A stretch of 64,000 nucleotides of DNA from Hyphodiscus hymeniophilus. Lineage: Eukaryota; Ascomycota; Leotiomycetes; Helotiales; Hyphodiscaceae. The stretch spans positions 1,116,001 through 1,180,000 of the forward strand of contig VNKQ01000014.1 of assembly GCA_016508695.1 (NCBI GenBank), given 5' to 3'. Below, piece by piece: positions 32,874-46,613 of the stretch; position 1 is the stretch's first letter; each line of letters begins with the position of its first letter. The notes beneath the pieces are model-generated. The model worked only from the letters and a program-made list of their open reading frames with translations, had not been told where the DNA came from and did not search any database. The position numbers were made by a program, and so were the translations under genes.

Positions 32874-35800
32874 TATTGCATAGATAATTAGTCTAATCTT
32901 TAAGAAGAAAGGGTTGTAAGAAAAGACTACTCGAGTAAGCGTATATTAAGTATTATCTAGTCTAAAGAAAGAAAAAGAAGAAGTAAGTCTTCTCCTAAGT
33001 ATTAAATTACTCTTATAAAGCTTAGCGAAATAAGTACTTAAATAGAGCTTAAGTAATTACACAATATAACTAAATATTTAATAAGTGTAATTAGATATTT
33101 TATAATTATAAGATTAATTAAGCCTTAATTTTGTAATATACCCCCTAGTTATTATAGAGAAGTCTAAAGACCTTTTATTTTATAATAACTATTATTTTAT
33201 AATCCCTAATCCTTTATATTCCTCGAATAGTTATAATTCGATATATTAAAGTATATACTTATATTCGAAGTTAATTATAAGATGTGGCGTGTATTTACTT
33301 ATATAGCTTGTAAGTAAGTTCTCTATACTTTATATATATATAGATTTCGAGTCGTAGATTTTAGCGTTTACTTTATTTGATTACTTAATATAATTAATCT
33401 AATTAGAGATCTTATACTTAGTAGTAACTAGTATTGTAATTAGTTCTAACTAATATCTCTTTTATTTCCTAGTCTTGCAAATAATATAAATAATACAAAT
33501 AATATAAATAATATAAACTTTATATATCGTTTAATCTTTATAACTACCTTGATTAATCTAGTGACTTAATACGCTTTTAATTATACTAGTGGGCGTGTAG
33601 CTAATTAGGCTATAAGTATAAAATCGCAATCTCGCGACCTTTTAACCTCTAATAATAATAACAAATAATAACGTTAACTTTTATTATTATTATAGTAGTA
33701 TACTATTACTATTCTATTAATAGCTTTTCTATTTTCTTATTAATTATTAATATAAGTAATACCTTAAGTAATAGCACGAGTAAAAGCTAGAGTAATTAAT
33801 TAGCTTTATTTAAATTCTAGGTTTAATTCCTAAGCTTTATCTAATTATTACTTTATATTCGATAATTAGTATAGCTAACCTTTTTAATATATAGGGCTTT
33901 AAAGAAGAGCTTTAAGCAAAGACACTTATTAATCCTTTTACTACTAAATCTAATAATCTCTTTTAATTTCCCTCTCTTCTTATTAACAATTATAACGATA
34001 ATAATAATCGCAATAATAATAAAGAAGAAGAAGATAAGGAAGACGAAGCTAGAGAAAATAAAGAGAAAAAAGATAAAGATAATTTAATTTTATCTCTTAC
34101 TAAGTTATATAATTACTATTACTAGCTTTTACGCTTATTACTTATACTAACTCTTATTTCTATTACTCGTTTAGATAATAGTCTTACTTACTACTTATAT
34201 AATTAGACTACTTACTTTAGTCTTTATTCTTTTATTTTAGACGATTATATCTTAGACGATTATATTCCGGATACTCTTTCTCGTCGTTCTTATAGTCCTA
34301 CTTATAGTCTTAATACTCGGCGAGATTAGCCTTACCTTAGTTATTTGTCTTCTCTAATAGCTAGAAAATCTAATAGTTATTACTTTGAGAATTCCGTTAT
34401 ACTATATAATAATTAGTATTACCGATACTATATATACTCTTGCGTTCTAATCCCTACTAGTATTCTTTTATATACTTAGTTATTTTATAATAAGTATTCT
34501 CGTTAAGAAACTAATTAGAGTTTTAATTAAAAGGTATATTAAATATAAAGTTTTTTAGTTAATTAATATTAATCCTTATATAGAAAATAAAGTAATTAAA
34601 GATTATTATTTAAACTATACTAAAGATTAGTAATTTTATTAATCTTACTAATCGCGCTCTAGGAATTAGTACTCGTTAACGTAGGGATAATAATATTAAT
34701 TAAGGTCTTACTCCTTATCGTATTAGAACTCTTCTTTCTAGTTTTACTAGTTCGAAGACTAATAAGTAGGAAATGCTTACTTAAGCCTTTACTACTTATA
34801 TAAATACTATATATAGTCTAAATAGTTAAGGTAGCGAATAATCTACTAGTAATCTAGGGAAATATTAGATAGTCTTTTATAATGTGTTTTCGTTTTTCTT
34901 TATTAAAGTAACTTAGCGATAATACCCAAATAAGTATTAATCTACTAAATTCCCTTAATTGTAAAATAAATAACTTGTAAATAAAATATATAATTATTAA
35001 TTACATTATCTTATTATATTATAGCTTTAAAGTATAGAAAACTCTACTTAGTTCTTTTAGTTAATCCTACTAGTATCTATATAGAATTCTATAATAGTCC
35101 TATTAGTATCCTACTAAATATATTATTAATCTATTTAATTCTAATAATATTTAGCTAGAATTTTAATAGATTTTATTAATATCTAGAAGATATCTAATTG
35201 CTAATCTCTAATCCTTAACTATATTAATTAAATACTTAGTTTAATCCTTAAAGATCCGTCTAATATCTACTTACTAAACGCTAATTAATTAATACTTTTA
35301 TATAATTAATACTTTAAATCTTATACCTTCCTAAGATCTTTAATCTTTTTACGTATATCTTATAGATTTAATAAGGCTTAGAAATACTTAAACTTATACT
35401 TGGGGAGATTTTTAATAAGCTTATTTATTAGTATTTCGCTAGTTAGTAAGTATATTACTTCGAACGTTCTAAATTTATACTCTTAGCGAAGCTATATATT
35501 TTAGATATCTATATATTATAACTTGGTTATAATTCTCTTATTCTCCCCTATAATTAGTTTAATTATTTATTAATTATTATAAAAGATTATCTAAAAGTTT
35601 TCGAGCGAGAGTTTAATCTCTTTAAAAAATCGTTATAATATTATTGTTTCTTTAGTTATATACTCTACTCCTAAGAGCTTTACTTAAGTAGTCGACGTTA
35701 ATACTATCGACTATTAAGTTACTTTTTAAGTAATAAGTCCTCTAAATAAAAATATTATATACCTATAAAATAATTATTAAGTTTTAATATTATTTATAAA

Positions 35801-38800
35801 TAATATATCTAATATAATTAGTAATTAGCTTTTTAAGCTTCCTTTATATTAAATAGTAAAATAACGAGTTTCCTAAAAATATCTAATTACTTAATTAACT
35901 ACTTTTATATATTTTATACTAGGGTTTATTAAGAATTAAAAGAGCTAAGAGGTCGTAAAGGCAATGTTTACTTTAATTATAATCGTAATATAGAGAACTA
36001 ATCTTACTTTTTCTTAATATGCCTTAATAAAGCTTAGTATTATTATCTCTAGGTTTTTAATAAGCTTAGTTCTTAGGAGTAATATAAATAGATATTTCTA
36101 TTTAGTTAAATTAAACTTTCGAGTAATCTTTTTAATATAAATATTATAAAGTAAGGAGATTATCTTATTATTCTAATTTTTAACTATACGAATACTTAGG
36201 AACTATTAAATATCTCTTAAGTCCCGAAGCTTATACGACTTTTTTAGCTTCTTAGTAAACTTATATACCTTTTACTTATTTTTTTTATAATATAAGATTA
36301 GTATATTATTTATATAAAAGACTATAAAGATTTATCGAGTAGAGTTATAAAAGAGGTACGGCTTTTCCTTACTTTAAAATAACCCGAGAAACTTAATTAT
36401 CGAGGAGAAGTCTTAATACTAAAGAGCTAGAGAGTCTTATAAGCTATATAAAGCTCGGTTAATCTTTATATAAAATCTTATTTTCTTAAAGCCTAGAGAG
36501 AGCTAGTATATTACTTATACTCTTTTATTATTTTATAAAGTATTAATAAAAGTATTAATAACGTTATATTACTTAATTTTAAGATTGAAATAAGTTATAA
36601 TAGTTATAACTACTCGAAACAAACAAGTAGTAAGTATAATAGTATATATAGAAATAATTAAATTTTTTTCTTAAAGGTCGCTACAAATAATAATCCGAGA
36701 CTTATAGCAAATTACAAAACCGTCTAAGTCTACCTTATAAGTAAAGACTTATTTTAGAGGAATAGCTTTTAAATTAACTAAGCTTACTTTAATTTGTCTC
36801 TAATAGTTTCTTAACTCTAGATTCTTAATTTCTAATCTTATATCTTAAATAAAGTAATCGCTATATTTATATATCTCGAGATTATTTTATAACTTTAATG
36901 CCTTTAGAAGATTTTTTTAATAGACTTTTCTTAAAGCTAAAAGTGTCTTTTCTCTTAAAGTATTATTTGCTAAAATAAAAGTAGAGATTATTATATATAT
37001 TATTTAGACTTGTTTTTTATAGCTTAAGTCCTTTTAAAACATTAATAAGAACTTATTATATTACTCTTAGCTTAATCTTAAAATCAAAGTATATATTAAA
37101 GTAATATATAGTATACTTAGTTTGTTCTCGTTTAAATCTTCTTTAGAGACGATTTATAGCTTAGGCTATTAATTTTTCTATACTTGTCGTTTTAATTTAC
37201 TTAATTAGTATATCTTATAATTTAAGACTTTTATTATTAGGGTATTATCTAAAAGGCTATTCTTTATTACTAAGAGATTATTACTCGTAACTATTTTATA
37301 ATTATTAAAGCTAAATTCGCCTTATACTAGGCTAAGTAATTCCCTAGATTAGTATATAACTACTTAAGGGATTAATCGTTTACTCGTACTTAAGTATTCG
37401 TTTAATAACTAAGCTAATTCTCGAGTAACTATACTTTTATCTAACTTGTTATTAGTATAATTACTAATTATAAGTGTTTTTTTAAATAAATAATTGTTAT
37501 TACTTCTCTTAGTTCTTATTTATAAGTTTACTAGCTTAAGTATTTATTTAAGAGTCAAAAGTCTAATTTCTCTACTTACCCCTAAGTTTTAACTCTTATT
37601 GTTTTTACTTAAAAGCTTACCTTTTAGAATCTCGCGTATAAAATCTTCTAGTATAATTATAACTTTTCTTTTAAAAGAGGGTATCTCGTTTGTAAGAAGA
37701 TATTTAATAATTCTACTAATAGTATCTTAAATTCTATACTCTTCGATTAGAAAAATAATAGCTTTAGTACTTACTAAAGGCTATTACTCTTATGTCTTTT
37801 AATTAAGAATATAAAATTTGGTTTTATTAAAGGTTATATCTCTTATAACGATTACTCTTTTAAGTTAAGGCACTTAGATCCTATATATATTAGACGCGAT
37901 ATATCTAATTAGGTATCTAATATACACTTAGGGAAGTACTTTAAATATTCTTTTGTTTTTGTTTTTTTATTATTCTTTCTTTAGAACGTATACTCGAGTA
38001 CTATAAGTATAAATCCTATTCTAATTAAGTCTAAGATTAGTTATTACTTATTATATAAGCGCTTAATTATATTACTTAAAGTAATTTTAAAACTATAAGT
38101 ATAAGACTTTGTTTAGTAAGCGTTACTTATAAGCTTTAAAAGAAAGAATAGCATATAAGTAAATTACTACTTTATATATCTCTAGCTAAAGGTTTTCCGG
38201 GAGATTAGTAATAAGTCTTATTCTAATCGATTTCTTAATTATATCTCTCTTAGCTTTCTCGATCGTACTAGTAGGCTCGTAAATATAAGCTAGTACTAAT
38301 TCTATATCGATTCCTTTTATATCGGCCTATTACTTAAAATTTATTATACTAAAAAGAGAGATTACTAAAGTGTCTTAATTACTTTTAATCTTATAAATCG
38401 ATAGTCTAAATTAGCGTTTTACTTATATATTAAAATAAGAGATCGAGTTTATAATTGTAATCCCACGTTTCTTTATAAGTATAAATCCTTAATACTTTTT
38501 ACTAAACTCGTCCTTAATTAGTAAAATCTAGCTAATACTATTATATACTCTAGGGAAATTAAAGAGATCCCAAATAATTCTCTAAAACGGTCTTAGCGAT
38601 TTAAAGTATAATACTTAGCGGGAGATTTGCTTTTTAGCTAATATAAGAGCGTAAGCTTCGCAATATATAATTAGTATTCCCTTAATAATTATATTCTTAG
38701 CCGCTTTTATAAGTAACTCGAGGACCTTTAGTCTAGGGTATCCTACTCGTTAATATTAAAGCTTAACTAAATCGCTCCGGGGTTTTAAGTAGTCTCTTAA

Positions 38801-41173
38801 TCGTTTAAATAACTTCTTTAGTTATTATTTAATTATTAGGTATATTATTACTAGTCTTATATATATTAGAATTATAAGGAGAAAACCTAGGCAAGAAGTA
38901 AGTAGCTTGTATTTAAGGAAAACTAAGTTAAATTTACGTTTTATACTAAGTATAATAACGTTAGAATTAATACTCTTATATCTTAATAAATAATTAAGTC
39001 TATAGAACTAAACCCTTACCTTAAGTATCTAAGCTTTTAAAATAATATTTATATAAAAACTATTAACTATAGTTATATCTAAAAGAGTAAGATTAGATAT
39101 ATAAAGTCCTTTTAGCCTATTAAAGAGATTTTTAATTACTCGAGTACCTTTTTTAATAATTAATAGAGTATCTAAACTAACTTCGATTATATTATTACTA
39201 ATCGAAGGAACGAAGGAATTAGGCTTAAGTAAGTCCTTTATATTAATTAAGTATATTAATTTGTAATTATTAAAAAATATACTATTAGAAAGTAAGTGTT
39301 TCTTTAGAAAATTAAAGGTTAAATAAATCTTATAACCCGCCTTTTTAAGTAAGTCTAAATTAATAATCGTATAATTAACTCTATTTAGGTACTTACTTTA
39401 TTATTTCTTCGAGGTTAATATCTTATCGAGGTATTACTCTTACTTTTTCTTTTTAATTAGTTATTTCTAATAGCCACTTTTTACTTAATCTTTAATTTTA
39501 TCTTTTTTAAGATTATTAAGCTTAGTTCTAAACTTGTAATTATTTGTCTTAGTAATTACTACTTTTAAGCGTTTATAAAACTCTAGTTTTTAAGAATACT
39601 TTTTACTTCTCGGGAGATATAAATAATTATATTTAAAGGGACTTAGCAATTAATCTTGTCTTAAAGAACTTTTAAGAGTAACTATTATTAAACGAGATTT
39701 TACTAATTTTATATTTAGTAATTACTTATATAAGTAAGCTAAGAAGAGTTGTCTTAAGATATTAATATTAATAATTGTATCTCTTATTTTTTAAGTTATA
39801 ATTACTTTACTTATTTAATTGCGAGTAAACTCTAAGAGTATTCCCTTAATTGCTTTTAAGAAATTAATAACTAAAAGATAGCCTAGCTCGATATTTAGAA
39901 GTTTATATATACGAGTAATAGTTAATATATTCTCTTACTTTAAAAACTACTTAAAGCAATTAGTCGAGCTTTTTTAACTTTCTTTTAAGACTTTTTAGTA
40001 AGTTTGTCAAGCTATAGCTATAAAGGTTTTTTCTACTAAAGCTATGTGATTCTTAAGTTCGATTAAAAGTAATTATAAGCTTGTGTTATTATTAAGTATT
40101 AATCTAGTCTTAATTACTTATAGTATTTCTTTATTAATAAATAAATTTACTTAGTTAGAGATTACTAAAAGATCCCGTGATCGTTTCTCTTATTCCTTAT
40201 ACTCTTATATAACTAACTCGGAGTAAGTTTAGTATCGACCCCGAATATTATTATATATTGTAATAGTAGTAATTAGTTTAAAAGGAATAATTAGTTTTAG
40301 TCCGGGATTTACTTCTTTTAAAGTAGAGAGTATTCTTTTAGAAGTTACTAGGGTTTTACTATGTGTTTAATTTGCGTTTTTAATACGATCCTATTTTGCC
40401 TTTATTACCTTTATAAGATCGAACTTAATTTACTTAAGTTATTAGACTATATTTAGTTTCTCGATTATTTGCTTTAATCCTATTGCCTTTAAAGGGAGTA
40501 TAGAGTATACTAGAGTACTCGGAACTATTAGATTTATATATTCTAAAATACTAAGTAATCTTATATTATAATAAAAGAAAGAGTATTATTTTAGTTACTC
40601 TAATTAAGTCTTTAATTAGATATTAATTAGAATCGCTATATTATATAAGGTAGATATACTATAAATAGTTAATACTTTACTTAAAGGCTTTTAGGTAATT
40701 GTATATAAAATAAATTAAATAATTAGTTATTGTTTTAATCGGAGAAAACCTTAATATAAGGGTTATTCTTTTTAAAGAGTCGGTAAGAGTTAGCTTATCT
40801 ATTCTAGTAGGCAAAGCCATATACTCAAATCTACTCGTATAATAGCGTATTATAGTATACTTTTTAGAATAAATAATCCCTAAGTATTATGCGAACCGGG
40901 CTTATAACTATTATATAAATAATTAGTCTAATCTTTAAGAAAAAAGGGTTATAAGAAAAGACTACTCGAGTAAGCGTATATTAAGTATTATCTAGTCTAA
41001 AGAAAGAAGAAAAAGAAGTAAGTCTTTTCTTAGGTATTAAATTACTCTTATAGAGCTTAGCGAAATAAGTGCTTAAATAAAGCTTAAGTAATCACATAAC
41101 GTGACTAAATATTTAATAAGTATAATTAGATATTCTATAACTATAAGATTAGTTAAGCCTTAATTTTGTGATA
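32874..41173 (-). mobile_element. full-length Ty1/Copia retrotransposon 1, RIP-inactivated
   Basis: 8.3 kb, coding direction minus. The 3' LTR is 32874-33138 and the 5' LTR 40909-41173, both 265 bp with TA...TA ends (originally TG...CA). A polypurine tract CTAGGGGGTA abuts the 3' LTR (complement of 33139-33148). Gag would start with an ATG near 40820 and its first 45 codons are still readable. The reverse-transcriptase core near 36290-36310 reads FIVFYINNILILYY, where active Copia has YVDD; an upstream RALYSL-DS block is the Copia LYGL-type motif. The order (RT after the integrase-side region, single polyprotein layout) and length fit Copia. Many stops; no function expected. Confidence 0.85.
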
Positions 41174-41362
41174 AAATAATACTTAATAAAGCTTAGCTAC
41201 CTTCTAATAACTTAGTCTTTTTGATATTCGAATTGCCTCGATAGCTAGAATAATTTTTGCTTCTTATATAATTACAGATATAATAGAAGGTAGAAAAAAA
41301 ATATAGGGAATAAAGAGGGTAGGGAATTTAGTAAAATTGATTCGAGTACTAATATAATCTAG
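41174..41362. other. 189-bp spacer between the two head-to-head Copia elements
   Basis: Unique-looking AT-rich sequence with a GATTCGAGTACTAATATAAT segment; I could not assign it to either element. It contains no duplication matching the outer ends. Confidence 0.4.
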
Positions 41363-44300
41363 TATCACAAAATTGAGGCTTAATTAATTATTATATTATA
41401 AAATACTTAATTATACTCGTTAAATATTTAGTTATATCTTATAATTACTTAACTTCTATTTAAGTACTTATTTTGCTAAGTTATATAAGAGTACTTTAAT
41501 ACTTAAGAAAGAGATTTACTTTTTTTCTTTTTTCTTTAAACTAAATAATACTTAATATATACTTATTTAAGTAGTCTTTTTTTATAACCTTTTTTCTTAA
41601 AAATTAAACTAATTATTTATATAATAGTTATAAGCCTAGTTCGTATAATACTTAGAGATTATTTATTTTAAAAAGTATATTATAATATATTATTATATAA
41701 ATAGATTTAAGAATATAGCTTAGCTTATAATAATAAATAAGCTAACTCTTACTAACTCTTTAAAAAGAAAAATCCTTATATTAAGGTTTTCTTTAATTAA
41801 AATAATAACCCTTAATTATTTAATTTATTTTAATATACAATTACTTAAAAGCCTTTAAGTAAAGTATTAATTATTTATAATATATTTACTTTATATAATA
41901 TAACGATTTTAGTTAATATTTAATTAAAGACTTAATTAAAGTAATTAGAATAATACTCTTTCTTTTATTATAATATAAGATTACTTAGTATTTTAAAATA
42001 TTTAAATCTAATAATTCTAAGTACTTTAATATATTTTATACTCTCTTTAAAGGTAATAAGACTAAAGCAAATAATTATAAAGCTAAATATAATTTAATAG
42101 TTTAAGTAAATTAAGTATAATTTTATAAAAAGAGTAAAAGTAGAATAGGATTACTTTAAGACTATAAATTAAACGCGTAATATAATCTTAATAATCTCTT
42201 AAAAAACGCTTTTTATTTTAAAAAAAGTAAATCTTAGATTAGAATTAATTATTCTTTTTAAACTAATTACTACTATTATAATAATATATAATAATATTCG
42301 GGGTTAATACTTAGCTTACTTTAAGTTAGTTATATAAAAGCGTAAAGAATAAGAAAAATAATTATAAAATCTTTTAGTAATCTCTAATTAAGTAAATTTA
42401 TTAGTTAATCAAGAAATATTATAAATAATTAAGACTAAATTAATACTTAGTAATAATATAAGCTTATAATTACTTTTAATTAAGCTTAAGAATCGTATAG
42501 CCTTTATAAAAAGAACTTTTATAACTATAGTTTAATAAACTTATTAAAAAGTCTTAAAAAAAAGTAAAAAGACTCGAGTAATTACTTTAAGTAGTTTTTA
42601 AAGTAAAAGAATATATTAATTATTACTTATATATATAAACTTTTAAATATTAAGCCTAATTATTTCTTAGTTATTAATTTCTTAAAAGTAATTAAAGAAA
42701 TATTCTTAAAGTTTATTTATAATTAAATAAGTAAAGTAATTATAGCTTAAGAAATAAGAAAAGTAATTATTAATATTAATATCTTAAGATAACTTTTCTT
42801 AGCTTATTTATATAAATAATTATTAAATATAAAATTAAAAAAATCTCGTTTAATAATAATTACTCTTAAAAGTTCTTTAAAATAAAATTAATTATTAAGT
42901 CCCTTTATATATAATTATTTATATTTCCTAAAAAAAGAAAAGTATACTTAGAAACTAGAGTCTTATAAACGCTTAGAAGTAATAATTATTAAGATAAAAG
43001 ATTATAAGTTTAAGATTAAGCTTAGTAATCCTAAAAATAATAAAATTAAAAATTAAGTAAAAAGTAGCTATTAAAAATAAAAAAAATAAAAAAGGAAGAG
43101 TAATACCTTAATAAAATACTAATCTTAAAGAAATAATAAAGTAAATACTTAAATAGAGTTAATTATATAATTATTAATTTAAATTTACTTAAAAAAGTAA
43201 ATTATAAGATTTATTTAACTTTTAATTATTTAAAGAAATACTTATTATTTAATAATATACTTTTTAATAATTATAAATTAATATACTTAGTTAACTTAAA
43301 AGACTTATTTAGACTTAATTCTTTTATTTCTTTAATTAGTAATAATATAATTAAAGTTAATTCGAGTACTTTATTAATTATTAAAAAAAGTACTTAAGTA
43401 ATTAGAAATCTCTTTAATAAGCTAAAAGAACTTTATATATTTAATCTTACTTTTTTAAATATAATTATAATTAATATTTTTTATATAAATATTATTTCAA
43501 AAGTATAAATACTTAAGATAAGAGTTTAGTTTTATAGTTTTAATTATTTATTAAAATATAAGAGTATTAATTTAAATATTATTATACTTAATATAAAACG
43601 TAAATTTAACTTAGTTTTCTTTAAATATAAATTACTTACTTTTTACTTAAGTTTTCTCTTTATAATTCTAATATATATAAAACTAATAATAATATACTTA
43701 ACGATTAAATAATAACTAAAGAAGTTATTTAAACGATTAAGAGATTATTTAAAACCCTAAAGTAATTTAGTTAAGCTTTAGTATTAATAAGTAAAATATC
43801 TTAGACTAAAAGTCTTTAAGTTATTCGTAAAAGTAATTAGAAATATAATTATTAAAAGAATATTAATTATATATTATAAAGCTTATACTCTTATATTAGT
43901 TAAGAAGTAAATCTCTCACTAAGTATTATACTTTAAATTACTAAAATTATTTTAAAGAATTATTTAAGATCTCTTTAATTTCTTTAGAATATATAATAAT
44001 ATTAATTAGATTTTATTAATTAAGGGACGAGCTATTTCAACTCTAATACTAGCTATTTTAACTCTTCGGGGGTATACCTAATAAGCTCGCTTTCCTATAC
44101 TATTTTATATATAAGGGCAAGTATAATTTATATACTTATTAAAATCAAATATATTCTTATTAACCTATAACCTTTATAATAGACGCATTTAAGACTTATA
44201 AGCCCCCTCCTTTTATAATAATTTATACTAATCTTTCTACTATAGTTACTATTATTAAATAGTATACTAAAGCCAATAGGTATACCCTTTTTAAACGCGA

Positions 44301-44544
44301 TATTAAACTATACCGAATTATATATACTTATAATTAATTTGGTAAGCTATAGTTAAAGCCTAAGAACCTTATTATATATAAATCGAAGCGACGCAAAAGT
44401 ACTTATAGTAAAAAGCCCCCGCGATCCTTAAGTGACCTAAGTCTCTTATTAGACTAGTATTTATTATTTATTCTAGGCTAAATCGAGATAGTTCTATTAC
44501 CCTTACAATAGTACAAATAGTAAAGGGGTATATCGATTAATATA

Positions 44545-45496
44545 GGGACGGGCTATAACAACTTACCTCCCGGCTAAAACAACTTTTCGGGGGTACACCT
44601 AATACCCTCGCTTAACTATAGTAATTTATATGCGCAAGTAAGGCTAAACTATATACCTTACCAAACATTAATATATCCTTATTATACTAGTAGAGTACTC
44701 TAAGTTACTTACGAGTAGTCCCCCTCCCCTGGCTATTAGTATACGATTCGACAGTCACTTGGCTTGCCTTGTTATTATATAATTTGGGAGCGTAAGTCTA
44801 ATAGGGGAGTAATCTTACTAACTAATATATATCGTTACTAATACTATAATAGGCCTATAACTAATGCTCTCGATCCTTTCCTTATACTAGAAGATTCAAG
44901 ACCTATTCTTAACCCTATACGTATACGAGAGAAAGGTAGACCCCGCGGTATATTAGGAAGAGTACCACGTGTTATAGAATCGAGTACGCAATAACCCGAC
45001 TACCCTTAGTCTTCGAACTTCCCCCCTCCTTAGCCCCTGCAATCCTTAAGCGACCCAAGTCACTAGTCGGGCAAGTCTTTATAGTCTATTTAGGACTAAA
45101 TAGAGTGAGTTCTACTACCTAGTAATAGCGCGGATAATAGAAGGATATATTAATTAATATAAGCTAAGTATATAAAGGGAGAGGGGTTATATAGGGGAAT
45201 TTCTTCTATATATAAAGACGATTGCCTTAAAGATATAGCGATAATTACAAGAGATATATTATAAAGGCAAGTAATATAAGAAGTTAAAGTTATAATAATA
45301 AAACCTTTTAAGGGTTATATATAAGATAAGGAGTATAAGTTAGATCCGGATTATAATAAGTTAGTATAATAATATATATTATATACTCTTACGCGCATAT
45401 AAATTAGTATAGTAGGGGAAGCTTCTTATATATATACCTATAAGTAGGGTTAACCAAGTTGTTTTAGCCGGGAGGCAAGTTATTATAGCCCGTCCC
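44545..45496. mobile_element. 952-bp non-autonomous DNA element, TTAATATA duplication
   Basis: Ends GGGACGGGCTATAACAACTT and, inverted, AAGTTATTATAGCCCGTCCC. The terminal inverted repeats run about 40 bp (..CCTCCCGGCTAAAACAACTT). TTAATATA is duplicated exactly at 44537-44544 and 45497-45504. No coding frame. It is inserted in a relative of the same family. Confidence 0.85.
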
Positions 45497-45778
45497 TTAA
45501 TATAAGCTAGGCACAAGAAGGGAAAGGGGTTATATAGGGGGGATTTCTTTTATATATAAAGACAATTGCCTTAAAGACGTAATAATCGTTATAAGAGATA
45601 TACTATAAAGGGAGGTAATATAAGAGGTTAAAGTTATAGTAATAGAACTTTTTAAGGGTTATATACAAGATAGTAAGTATAAGTTAAATCTAGATTATAA
45701 TTTTAATAAGTTAGTATAATAGTATATATTATATACTCTTGCGCGCATATAAATTTATATAGTAGATAGAGCTTACTA

Positions 45779-46520
45779 CTTAGGGGCGTATATGCGAGAG
45801 CTCGAACCCGGGTCACGTGACGCTCTATACCTATTTGAGCCTAGCTCGAAATTCGAGCTGGGGTTAAGTTAGGCTCAAACCGGCCCCAAGTGGCTCGGAG
45901 CCGGTTCCAAACCGGTTCCGAACTAGCTTAAGCTAGATTTAGTCTACTTATATTTAGATTAAAAATCTAAGTTAAGTTTAAGTTTTTTTTCTAAGTTCGA
46001 GATTTTTTTTTTTTTTTTTTTACTTATAATTCGCTTATTTTAGACGCTAAAAATAAAAAAATTAAAGTTTTTTACTAGTAGTTTATAAAAGTACTAAATT
46101 AGTATTAAAAATCGTACCTTCCTAATTTGGATTTTTAAATCGCACTTTCTTAATTTTAAAAAGTTTAATAAAAAAAAGTCGCTAAAGCTCTAACTTTATA
46201 ACTAACAACGCTAAAAATAAGATAAGCAAATATTTAGCCAATTAAGCTAAATTTTATTCGCGAGTCACTAGCGCGGCCACTATATATGCCTATTAATAGC
46301 CTTTATAACTTAAAGCTTAATACTAAAAAAAAACTTTAGGCTTAAGCTAGGGTTAAGCCCTATTAGAGCCTTAAACCGGCTTAAGCCTACTCGGGAGTTA
46401 TTACGGGAATTAGAGTTGAGCCCTACTTGAGCCTTAGTTGACCCTTAATTGAGCCTTAGTCAAGTTTAGGTTTAAGCCTTAGTTAAGTAAGTATTAAATA
46501 CTTGCCTAACGGCCGTAAGG
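45779..46520. mobile_element. GC-richer 742-bp element with TA duplication (copy 1)
   Basis: Starts CTTAGGGGCGTATATGCGAG and ends TAACGGCCGTAAGG, with TA on each side. It contains repeated GAGCC(T)TAG(T)TGAGCC-like units, a GGTCACGTGAC palindrome near its left end, and a pure T tract around 46003-46021. The copy at 53885 has the same order. Short imperfect terminal repeats (CTTA-GGGG versus CCTTACGG). Noticeably less mutated than the Copia around it. Confidence 0.7.
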
Positions 46521-46556
46521 TAGATATACGCAAGTGTGAAAACGATCTGGGACTAG

Positions 46557-46613
46557 TGGAGTTGAAATAGCCGGCATTGGAGTTGAAATAGCCGGCATTG
46601 GAGTTGAAATAGC
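46557..46613. repeat. 21-bp minisatellite derived from the element terminus
   Basis: The unit TGGAGTTGAAATAGCCGGCA occurs in nearly three tandem copies just inside the right end of the 2.6-kb element; the unit contains the GTTGAAATAGC terminal motif of the family. Confidence 0.7.

Noticed and set aside
33480..33530. Short AATATAAATAAT-type tandem units considered as a CRISPR-like or satellite array
   Set aside because: Simple AT repeat within Copia 1, mirrored at 51600-51670 in Copia 2; CRISPR arrays are not expected in fungi.
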